DNA of 39,098 nt, taken from Deltaproteobacteria bacterium. Lineage in GTDB: Bacteria; Myxococcota_A; Polyangia; Polyangiales; JADJMO01. Positions 16,284 to 22,629 of the stretch are shown here, piece after piece. The notes below the pieces were generated by a model. That model saw only the letters and a list, made by a program, of their open reading frames with translations. It had not been told where the DNA came from and did not search any database. The stretch lies in NCBI GenBank assembly GCA_016182965.1, contig JACPFM010000084.1, forward strand, positions 28,046 through 67,143. Reading direction: 5' to 3'. Made by a program: the position numbers and the translations under genes. How positions within the stretch are numbered: position 1 is the stretch's first letter; the number at the start of each line of letters is the position of its first letter.

Positions 16284-16832
16284 TCATTCCGAGCGCTTCG
16301 CGCCGGGCTCTCGGAGATTCTTCAGGATCAACGCGTCGCCCTTGACGTTCGCGCCGAGACCGACGGCCTTCGCTGCGGCGACCGCCGCGTGCGCAGCGTC
16401 GCCGTCGAGTCCGTGCACGGTGCAGGTCGCCTGCTCGGTGTCGAGCGTGCCAACGGCGCCCGGCGCGACCGCGGCGACGATGGCGTCGACGAGCGCAGCC
16501 ACGTCGGACGCTCGACCGTGGACGAGGAACGGACGCGCCGTCGGATCGATGCGCGTGCGCGCGCCCGACCGCGCCGCGAACCACAGGAGCGCGCGCAGAT
16601 CGACGTCGACCGTGCGGCTCGCGTCACGCGCGCCGAGCTGCGCGATCACGTCGGAGACGAGCCTCAGCTCGTGCTCGATCTCCTCGAGCACCGGGCGGAG
16701 CTCCTCGGGGATTGCAGCGGCGCCGATGAACTCCACGTTGGCATGCGCCGCGGCGAGCACGCCGCGCAGGTCGTGCCAGAGGGCGCGACGCGCTGTCGGG
16801 TCGGGAGGATCTTCCTTCACGCGCGCGCTCAC
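16284..16832 (-). CDS. Histidine-kinase-like phosphotransfer protein (ChpT-like, degenerate ATPase part)
   Basis: The 182-residue protein starts with an H-box-like helix, RRALWHDLRGVL (His20), followed by a second long helix (ELRPVLEEIEHELRLVSDVIAQLG), the DHp hairpin of histidine kinases. The rest (about 75-182) is the size of an ATPase domain but lacks a recognisable N-box and G-boxes (ALVDAIVAAVAPG stands where NLLxNA is expected). This combination resembles ChpT-type histidine phosphotransferases. Start GTG 16832 overlaps the stop of the HTH-receiver gene (GTGA), so the two are translationally coupled and likely partners. Whether His20 is phosphorylated is inference. Confidence 0.72.
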   Translation of the reverse strand: MSARVKEDPPDPTARRALWHDLRGVLAAAHANVEFIGAAAIPEELRPVLEEIEHELRLVSDVIAQLGARDASRTVDVDLRALLWFAARSGARTRIDPTARPFLVHGRASDVAALVDAIVAAVAPGAVGTLDTEQATCTVHGLDGDAAHAAVAAAKAVGLGANVKGDALILKNLREPGAKRSE

Positions 16833-17392
16833 ACGAGCAGTCGCTCGACGGCTTCCTTCAGCTTCGGTGCGCTGCCTTTGATGACGGCGGCGGTCGCGCC
16901 GTAGCGACGTGCGAGGGCCGCCTCCTCCTCGAAGCTCGTGGCGACGAGGATCGGCAGCGAGCGCGTCGCGTCGTCGTTGCGAAGAGCGTTGAGCACGCCG
17001 GCGCCGTCGAGGCCGGGCATCTTCATGTCGAGCACCACGACCGCCGGCGGCCTCGCAGCGACGGCGATGAGGCCGCGATAGCCATCCGGGTACGTCTCGA
17101 CCTGCCCGATCGTCGACAGCTGGCGACGCGCCGCCGCGAGCCACGCGGGGTCGTCATCGATGATGTAGATCAGCGGCGGTCCCGCCTTGAGCTCGGTCGG
17201 CACCTCGAAGCCGCCGGCCTTCAGGAACTCGACCAGCGAGTCGGCGTGCACGCGGAAACGCCCGCCGCCCGTGGTCGCCGCGCGCAGTCGTCCCTGACGG
17301 ATCCAGTTGACGATCGTCTGGGTGCTGACGCCGCACGCACGGGCAGCCTCGCCGGTGCTGATCAACTCGGGCTTTTTCGGGTCAGGCGCCAT
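16829..17392 (-). CDS. HTH-receiver protein (MerR/excisionase-type HTH plus REC domain)
   Basis: The 187-residue protein is built in the reverse of the usual response-regulator order. Residues 10-58 form an excisionase/MerR-like winged HTH (STGEAARACGVSTQTIVNWIRQGRL...GRFRVHADSLVEFL). Residues 72-187 form a receiver with acidic D79-D80-D81, phospho-acceptor D122 (VVLDMKMPGLDG), T152 and K172. It should be a DNA-binding regulator controlled by phosphorylation. The next gene, coupled by a 4-nt overlap, encodes a histidine-phosphotransfer-like protein. It is divergent from the VWA lipoprotein at 17672, a possible target. Confidence 0.9.
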   Translation of the reverse strand: MAPDPKKPELISTGEAARACGVSTQTIVNWIRQGRLRAATTGGGRFRVHADSLVEFLKAGGFEVPTELKAGPPLIYIIDDDPAWLAAARRQLSTIGQVETYPDGYRGLIAVAARPPAVVVLDMKMPGLDGAGVLNALRNDDATRSLPILVATSFEEEAALARRYGATAAVIKGSAPKLKEAVERLLV

Positions 17393-17671
17393 GCGTAACC
17401 GTGCGCGGGCAGACTAACCCGACCCGCCCGAGCCGAGACTGGCGAAATGCACGGTACGCTGGATTTTTGTCTTTCATGGACTCTGGCGCCCGGTGCCATC
17501 GGAATTCGGTGCGCATAGTGTGCTCGTGCAGAGATTGGGTACGCGCTGTTCAAACCGGTCCCATGCTGGGAACTTGACCACCCTGTCACGATTTGTATTG
17601 CGCCCACCCACATCGCCCTTCATACCTTGCCGACCGCGGCGGTAAGCCTCACCGCGCGGCGGAGAAGCCCG
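17393..17671. other. Divergent intergenic region, less GC-rich, with possible promoter
   Basis: This 279-bp gap between the HTH-receiver gene (minus) and the VWA lipoprotein gene (plus) has noticeably more A and T than its surroundings, for example TTTTTGTCTTTC near 17464. A TTGACC at 17574-17579 is a fair -35 for the plus strand, with a weak TATTGC 16 bp later. I see no gene in it. Confidence 0.5.
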
Positions 17672-18904
17672 ATGCGCGCGATCGCCGTGTTCCCGCTCCT
17701 CGTCGTCCTCGGTTCCCTCGCCTCCCTCGCGTGCAGCGGCGCCGCGTCGACCGACGCGCAGCCCGCCGCCGACCCCGGCTCGGCCGAAGAGACCGCGCCG
17801 CGCCCCGAGGAAGACACCGCGCCGCCGTCCCCTCCCTCTCCCGAGGGCGAGAAAGACGCGGCGCCGCCTCCGCCGTTCTGCGACGCGGCCACCGGCGTGT
17901 ACACCGCCACGCCGGCCGCGCACGACGTGCTCTTCCTGTTCGATCGCTCCGGCAGCATGCACGCGAAGATCGCGAGCGGCACCACGCGCTGGCAGGCCGC
18001 GCAGAAGGCGCTCTCGTCGCTGTTCGACGCGGTCTCGCCGACCACGCGCGCCGGCCTCGACATGTTCCCGCGCGGCGACAAGCCGATCACCTGCTGCTGG
18101 ATCGATCCGGCGACGAACTACACCGACTGCAACTGCGCGAGCGGAGAGCTGCCGACGGGCGCCAAACGCTGCGCGTCGACGACCTACAACCCGGCGCTCG
18201 TGCCCGTCGCGCCCCTGAACGACGCGCAGAAGGCGACGATGCGCGCCACCATCGCCGGCAGCGACGCCGAGTTCTACTGGGGCACGCCGATGAAGGCCGC
18301 GCTGCAGGGCGCGATCCAGAAGCAGGCGATGCTCGATCTCGACGCCTCGCGCTCGGTCGTGCTGATCACCGACGGCGAGCCCACGTCGTGCAACGCCACC
18401 GACGACGACATCGACTCGGTGGTGAGCGTCGCCAAGGCCGGCACCGAGCTGGCCAAGCCGGTGTCGACCTACGTCGTCGGCGTGATCGACGGCAAGCTCG
18501 CCGGCAACGCGGCCAACCTCTCGAAGGTCGCCCTCGCCGGCGGCACCAAGCGCGCCGCCGGCTGCGAGGCCACGAGCTCGTGCTTCTACGCGGTCGACGC
18601 GAAGTCCTTCGAGGCCGACATCACCAAGGCCTTCAAGGACATCGAGATGAAGGCGTTCGCCTGCACCTTCGACGTTCCCAAGCTCGCCAGCGGCGCGCCC
18701 GACTTCGACAAGGTGAACGTCTCGCTGAAGAAGGCCGACGGCACGTCCGCGACCGTCGCCCGCGATCCCGCCCGCGCCGACGGCTGGGACTTCGTCGAGG
18801 GCAGCGCCAAGGTGAAGCTCTACGGCGCCGCCTGCACCGCCGTGAAGGCCGACACGTCCACGAAGGTCGAGATCGTGCTCGGCTGCAAGACGATCGAGAA
18901 GTGA
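17672..18904 (+). CDS. Von Willebrand factor type A lipoprotein
   Basis: The 410-residue protein starts at ATG 17672 with GGAGAAG seven bases upstream. The signal peptide ends in lipobox SLAC (Cys21), followed by a Pro/Glu/Asp-rich linker (about 25-68). The VWA domain shows an intact MIDAS metal site: DRSGSM (D91, S93, S95), T205 in GTPM and D234 in ITDGEP. About a dozen cysteines (e.g. CCWID, DCNC, CEATSSC) suggest disulphides in the periplasm or on the surface. The C-terminal about 80 residues form a separate Cys-containing beta domain ending LGCKTIEK. Family role: metal-dependent protein or ligand adhesion. A hairpin follows the stop codon. Confidence 0.92.
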   Translation: MRAIAVFPLLVVLGSLASLACSGAASTDAQPAADPGSAEETAPRPEEDTAPPSPPSPEGEKDAAPPPPFCDAATGVYTATPAAHDVLFLFDRSGSMHAKIASGTTRWQAAQKALSSLFDAVSPTTRAGLDMFPRGDKPITCCWIDPATNYTDCNCASGELPTGAKRCASTTYNPALVPVAPLNDAQKATMRATIAGSDAEFYWGTPMKAALQGAIQKQAMLDLDASRSVVLITDGEPTSCNATDDDIDSVVSVAKAGTELAKPVSTYVVGVIDGKLAGNAANLSKVALAGGTKRAAGCEATSSCFYAVDAKSFEADITKAFKDIEMKAFACTFDVPKLASGAPDFDKVNVSLKKADGTSATVARDPARADGWDFVEGSAKVKLYGAACTAVKADTSTKVEIVLGCKTIEK

Positions 18905-18920
18905 GCCGCTGACGCGTTCC

Positions 18921-18934
18921 GGGGGCTCGCCCCC
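18921..18934 (+). terminator. GC-rich hairpin after the VWA gene
   Basis: GGGGG (18921-18925) pairs with CCCCC (18930-18934) around CTCG, 17 bp after the stop codon. No T-run follows, so it is at best a terminator without a U-tract or an mRNA-stabilising hairpin. Confidence 0.35.
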
Positions 18935-19005
18935 TCGGGCCGACGTCGCCGCGGGCGTGCGCGAGGGGGGGTATCCAAACGCGCACCGCGGCGGCGTCGA
19001 CCCGA

Positions 19006-19041
19006 GGGGTTGCGTGCTGGCCAAGGCCAGCGCGCAACCCC
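19006..19041. repeat. Long near-perfect hairpin (REP-like) upstream of the RAYT gene
   Basis: GGGGTTGCGTGCTGGCC (19006-19022) and its complement at 19025-19041 pair over 17 positions with a single T-G wobble, separated only by AA. It lies 605 bp upstream of a RAYT transposase gene. REP sequences bound by RAYTs are such imperfect hairpins, so it may be a target, but no second copy of this sequence was noticed in the window. Confidence 0.6.
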
Positions 19042-19091
19042 GAGGCTCTCTTGAGGCTCTCGGGAGGCTCTCGAGAGCTGGCGCCGCGGAC

Positions 19092-19375
19092 GCGTCGGCG
19101 AACGCGAACGCGAACGCGTCGGCGAACGCGGACGCGGACGCGTCGGCGAACGCGAACGCGAACGCGTCGGCGAACGCGAACGCGAACGCGTCGGCGAACG
19201 CGGACGCGAACGCGTCGGCGAACGCGATCGCGGAGGCGAACGCGGACGCCGGCGAACGCGGACGCATCGGGGAACGCGGAGCATCGGCGAACGCGAACGC
19301 GTCGGCGAACGCGGACGCGTCCGGCGAATGCGATCGCGGAGGCGACGCGAAACGCGAACGCGGACGAAGGCGGTA
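19092..19375. repeat. Hexamer satellite with 24-bp higher-order period
   Basis: From 19092 to about 19235 the sequence is made of hexamers of the type GCGAAC, GCGGAC and GCGTCG. GCGTCG recurs every fourth hexamer, giving six successive 24-bp units (19092, 19116, 19140, 19164, 19188, 19212). Units 1, 3 and 4 are identical; the others differ by A-to-G or similar single changes. Degenerate copies continue to about 19375. All six frames are open or nearly so because of the composition, but no start signal or domain supports a gene. The phase is a multiple of three, so an encoded Ala/Ser/Asn repeat cannot be fully excluded. Confidence 0.8.
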
Positions 19376-19542
19376 GCCGACGCGAAGGCGGCTGGCGACG
19401 CGAAGGCGAATGCACGCGGGCTACCGGGGATCAGGCGTGTCGTCGGACGCTCGTGGCTGGATCCCCCTGCTCCGCATGGCGGGACCCGGTCGGGGGTGTG
19501 CCTGGATAGCGCGACCGGCGGTCGGGCCGGTCCTCGATCGGA

Positions 19543-19587
19543 GGTGTCAGGGATCACCCCAATCCGTACCCCCGGCCACCTGACGCC
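19543..19587. repeat. Imperfect inverted repeat before the RAYT start
   Basis: GGTGTCAGG (19543-19551) and CCTGACGCC (19579-19587) pair with one mismatch across 27 bp. The right arm ends 58 bp before the transposase start codon. It may be a binding site of the transposase or its promoter region. The rest of 19376-19645 shows no gene. Confidence 0.4.
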
Positions 19588-19645
19588 GACGTCCGGAGAA
19601 TCTCGTTGCAGACGACATCCGCCGGAATTATCCTCATCGAGACAC

Positions 19646-20257
19646 ATGACCCGCGCAAGCCAGCTCCAGCTCTTCGCGCCGCCGAAGCATCGGCGCGGTC
19701 GTCCGCCGAGCGGCCGGGCCGGCGTGTCGCACGCGAGGCGGCCGGCCGTGTCCGCGCGTCGACCGCACCACGTCACCGTCCGCGTTGGCCACGGCGTGTG
19801 GAACCTCCGCAGCCAGCGCTGCTTCTCGCACATCGCCGGCGCGATGCGCGCCGTCCGCCGGCGCGAAGGCTTCCGCGTCGTGCACTTCTCGGTGCAGGGC
19901 AACCACGTCCACCTCGTCACCGAGGCCGACGACCGCCGCGCGCTCACCAACGGCCTCCGGGCGCTGCTCATTCGCGTCGCGCTGCGCCTCAACCGCCTCA
20001 TGGCGCGCCGCGGCCCGCTGTTCGCAGACCGCTACCACGAGCGGGTCCTCGCGAGCCCCACCCAGGTCCGCAACGTGCTGCGCTACGTCTTCGGCAACCA
20101 CGCGCGCCACCTCGCGCAGGTCGGCAAGGTCGGCTTCGCGCCCGGCGCCGACCCTTTCTGCTCGGCCCACCCATCGCACGCCGTCGCCCGCGCCGGCCCG
20201 CTCACGAGCGATCCCGAGAGCTGGCTCCTGCGCGTCGGCTGGACGGTCGCCCACTAA
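19646..20257 (+). CDS. REP-associated tyrosine transposase (RAYT, Y1_Tnp/IS200-like)
   Basis: The 203-residue protein belongs to the HUH single-strand transposases: the metal-binding pair H87-V-H89 in QGNHVHLVTEA, the nucleophile Tyr130 in LFADRYHERVL, and the family sequence HHVTVRV near residue 41. RAYTs are single-copy domesticated relatives of IS200/IS605 TnpA that act on REP hairpins and usually do not move themselves. Catalytic residues look intact. There is no TnpB and no terminal inverted repeat. A REP-like hairpin and a satellite array lie upstream, and tRNA-Pro lies downstream. The start ATG 19646 is followed by a basic, variable N-terminus (about 40 residues). Confidence 0.88.
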   Translation: MTRASQLQLFAPPKHRRGRPPSGRAGVSHARRPAVSARRPHHVTVRVGHGVWNLRSQRCFSHIAGAMRAVRRREGFRVVHFSVQGNHVHLVTEADDRRALTNGLRALLIRVALRLNRLMARRGPLFADRYHERVLASPTQVRNVLRYVFGNHARHLAQVGKVGFAPGADPFCSAHPSHAVARAGPLTSDPESWLLRVGWTVAH

Positions 20258-20345
20258 GGCCGAGCCCGCAGCCCCCTACACACACACCGCCGCCTCCGGT
20301 CGCCGCGCTTGCTCGACGCGCGCTCCCCATCTAGAAGAACGTGAC

Positions 20346-20365
20346 CACGCGGCCCCGGCCGCGTG
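20346..20365. terminator. Perfect palindrome directly upstream of tRNA-Pro
   Basis: CACGCGGCC (20346-20354) and GGCCGCGTG (20357-20365) are perfect complements around CC, ending 3 bp before the tRNA-Pro 5' end. It could end the RAYT transcript or act at the tRNA promoter. No T-run follows. Confidence 0.4.
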
Positions 20366-20367
20366 TC

Positions 20368-20441
20368 CGGGGAGTCGCACAGTCCGGTAGTGCACGAGCT
20401 TTGGGTGCTCGTTGTCGCGGGTTCAAATCCCGCCTCCCCGA
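20368..20441 (+). tRNA. tRNA-Pro (anticodon TGG)
   Basis: Cloverleaf of 74 nt: acceptor CGGGGAG/CTCCCCG, D stem GCAC/GTGC, anticodon stem CGAGC/GCTCG with loop TTTGGGT (anticodon TGG), T stem GCGGG/CCCGC with loop TTCAAAT. CCA is not encoded. Its last bases (20428-20442) are repeated exactly at 20540-20554, which marks it as an integration site. Confidence 0.95.
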
Positions 20442-20554
20442 CTATTGTTGGTGGGCGAAGCCCACAACCTGCTCGGCGGGCTTCTGCCATTCCTGTACTC
20501 CGTCCAGCAAGGACTGGACTCCGTACAGGAAAGGTCAATTCCCGCCTCCCCGAC
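20428..20554 (+). mobile_element. 112-bp insertion at the tRNA-Pro 3' end with 15-bp direct repeat
   Basis: TCCCGCCTCCCCGAC occurs at 20428-20442, the 3' end of tRNA-Pro, and again at 20540-20554, and the flanking bases GGT(T)CAA are also partly shared. Such duplications are left by tyrosine recombinases that use a tRNA 3' end as attB. The 97 bp between the copies holds no gene. It holds a GTGGGC-GAA-GCCCAC hairpin (around 20452-20466) and a larger hairpin at 20490-20531. It may be a minimal element or a scar of an older event next to the integrase remnant. Confidence 0.6.
20490..20531. repeat. Two-stage hairpin with symmetric internal loop
   Basis: TTCCTGTAC (20490-20498) pairs with GTACAGGAA (20523-20531). 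Inside it, GTCCAG (20502-20507) pairs with CTGGAC (20514-20519). The two stems are separated on each side by TCC. All 15 pairs are perfect. It sits between the two tRNA 3'-end repeats. Confidence 0.7.
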
Positions 20555-20611
20555 CGATTGGTGAGAACGGGCCTGGATTTCTCGGGGTTCCGTCGATCGA
20601 GCGAGTGACCG

Positions 20612-20628
20612 TTACCCGCTGGTTACCC
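20612..20628. repeat. Left copy of island direct repeat (possible att site)
   Basis: TTACCCGCTGGTTACCC, identical to 25535-25551. The reverse strand of its first three bases is the TAA stop of the integrase remnant. Confidence 0.65.
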
Positions 20629-21480
20629 GCAACTTGGCGACTGCGGCGGCGAGATCACCGGCGGACGCGTGCACGCAGCGTTGCGTCGTGGCGAGGTCCG
20701 AGTGGCCCGCGAGGAGCCGGACCGCCGCGACGCTCGCACCGCCGCGGAAGAGTCCCGAGCAGAACGCGCGACGGAGCGAGTGGAACGAGCGCGTGCGCAG
20801 CTCGTGGCGCTCCTGCATGCGCTTCAGCGCCGTGAGGACCGCTTGCCGGGTCGGCGTGTGCCCGCGCTCGTTGGGGACGACCCGCGCCCTCGGGAGCTTT
20901 GCGCGGACCGCCTCGACGAGGATGGACCTCAGCTCCGATGCGATCGGCACGACGCGCTCGTGACCCGACTTCGGGGTGAGCACCTCGTTCTCCGCGAACG
21001 CGCGGCGTACGCGCAGAAGGTCGGTTTGGAGATCGACGTCCTGCACTTCGAGCGCGCGCACCTCGCCGCACCGAAGGCCCGCGTACGTCGCGAGCGCCAC
21101 CGCGATGCGCAGCCATCCGGTCGAGTGCGAGAGCATCGCCGTAATCTCGTCCGGTGTTGGCGCGTCCGGGAGCTTGGGGCGGGTCAGCACGACGTGGCCA
21201 CGCAGACGCGCCCACGGGCCGAGCACCTGTTCGATCGTGTCGGGGGTCGACCTTCAACTCCTTGATGACGTCCACGGCATGCACGCCGCGATCGAATCGA
21301 TCGAACACTCCGGCCGCGAGCTCGCCGTCGCAGCGGGGATCGACGCTCGCGGTTCCTGGATGACGACGGGCCGCAGTTCGCTCTCATCGAACAGCGAACG
21401 CCGCGCAGACCCTTGATCGCTCGGACGAAATCACCTTCGCGCCGGCGCGACGTCGACTTCGACACGCCGAGCACACGCAC
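20612..21480 (-). pseudogene. Decayed tyrosine recombinase/integrase with fused HTH remnant
   Basis: Positions 20612-21226 encode a tyrosine-recombinase catalytic domain: the first Arg in YAGLRCGEVRALEV, the Lys region TPKSGHERVVPI, the HxxR box FHSLRR and the LLAGHSDLATTQR box. The nucleophile should follow in QRYVH; here the codon is TGC, giving QRCVH. Upstream, the same protein text continues only by changing frame: KELKVDP then DTIEQVLGPWARL switches at a run of five C (complement of 21241-21245), and LFDESELRPVVIQ and VRVLGVSKSTSRRREGD (an HTH near 21480) lie in yet other frames. The core-binding domain of a normal integrase is missing. It is therefore probably inactive. It neighbours tRNA-Pro and the left island repeat. 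Confidence 0.82.
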
Positions 21481-21492
21481 AGCCTCGGCCCG

Positions 21493-22502
21493 TCAGATGG
21501 CAACGCGCGTCATCAGCTCCGAGATGAACGCGGCCTCGCCTCCGGCGCATGCGACGGAAAGCTGCTTCGGCAATCCGAGGCCGATACGAACGTCGCCGAG
21601 ACACCTGTCCACCAAGGCGTCGCACGTGAACACGTCGCAGTACGCGGCGCCGAGGAGCGCGTGCGCTTGGTCATAAAGCGACGACGCGAGCTCGCGCTCC
21701 TTCTTGCTGCCCTCTGCGCGGCGCTGTGCGACTTCGGCAAAGGCATACAACATCGCGTCGCCGACGCGGCGCATCGGCACCGCCGCCGGGTGCGCGTCGA
21801 CGAAGTCGACGAACGTGTCCTGGACCTCGGCGCCGTGACCAGCGCGTCGGTAGTCATCACTCGACCCACGGAGGCGGCGATGCGCGGCAACGGCCGCCTC
21901 CCTCAGCGCGCGCCGCCACATCAACCCGCGCACCCTGGTCTTTTCCGACTCCGATAGATTCGCCGCCGCCCAATTGCGATCGTCTCGCAGCATTCGGGCG
22001 TTCTGCAAGGCGTCCGAGCGGTCGACATTCGGATCCCGGGTGAGACGGAGGGCGGTCACGATCGAAGCCATGTTCGCGAGCGGCACCGATGCGAGAGCTT
22101 GGCTCACGGTCATGGACGGCATCGTTGCGAGCAGGAAGGTGCGAAGACCGGAGCCGGCGACGGCTCACGCAGACCGACGGCGACGGCGAGCCAGTGGTCG
22201 TCCTCGATCGCCTGCGCCGCCTCGGTCGCATGCATCCAAACGACTTCGAGACCATCGAGCCACTTCGCGAGGCCGTGAGCCATCGCGACGTCCTCCCAGG
22301 CCGCGAGCTCCTGCGCGTGCAGGATCGACACGCACAAGTCCGCATCGGATGCCACGCGTTCAACGCACGGCGCCAGGGGACCGTATCCGCGAAGACGATC
22401 CGGCTTGCGGTCATTGATGAGCCCGGCCCGGAACGCGTCGGAGAGCGTGCTCTGGTCCAGGTAGACGCTCGGCTTCGTAGGCCTTCTGGGATGTGCCGCC
22501 AT
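21493..22502 (-). pseudogene. PIN-like domain protein gene, split by one frameshift
   Basis: The first part (ATG 22502 to a TGA at 22110) begins KPSVYLDQSTLSDAF, then ILHAQELAAWEDVAM and EDDHWLAVAVGLREPSPAPVF. The text then continues in another frame as TFLLATMPSMTVSQAL and runs to the stop at 21493, including DTFVDFVDAHP and YCDVFTCDALVDRCL. A single missing base near 22142-22147 would join the halves into about 335 residues. The Asp of VYLDQS, the Glu of HAQELAAWED and the Asp of FTCD sit like the acidic residues of PIN-fold nucleases, but the match is loose and the family is not named here. No antitoxin-like small gene is adjacent. It could also be two genes, with the second starting at ATG 22122. 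Confidence 0.6.
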
Positions 22503-22629
22503 CGTCGGGCGGATCGTACGACACGAGCGCGGCTCGGGTCGGTGCGAACCGCAGGGGCCGGCGCTGCAGGTGCTCGCCGCGGTCGCAGTGAAGTGTCATC
22601 ATCGCGCCGTGTCGCGCGAGGCCGCTCAC

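Noticed and set aside
17474..19267. Minus-strand 597-residue frame through the VWA gene and hexamer array
   Set aside because: Antisense to a clear VWA lipoprotein; the rest is satellite translation.
19092..19375. CRISPR array
   Set aside because: The 24-bp units are head to tail without unique spacers and no cas gene is in the window.
18957..19376. Plus-strand repeat protein (Ala-Ser-Asn repeats)
   Set aside because: The frame is open because of the hexamer composition; no ribosome binding site, domain or signal peptide supports it. Kept only as a repeat feature.
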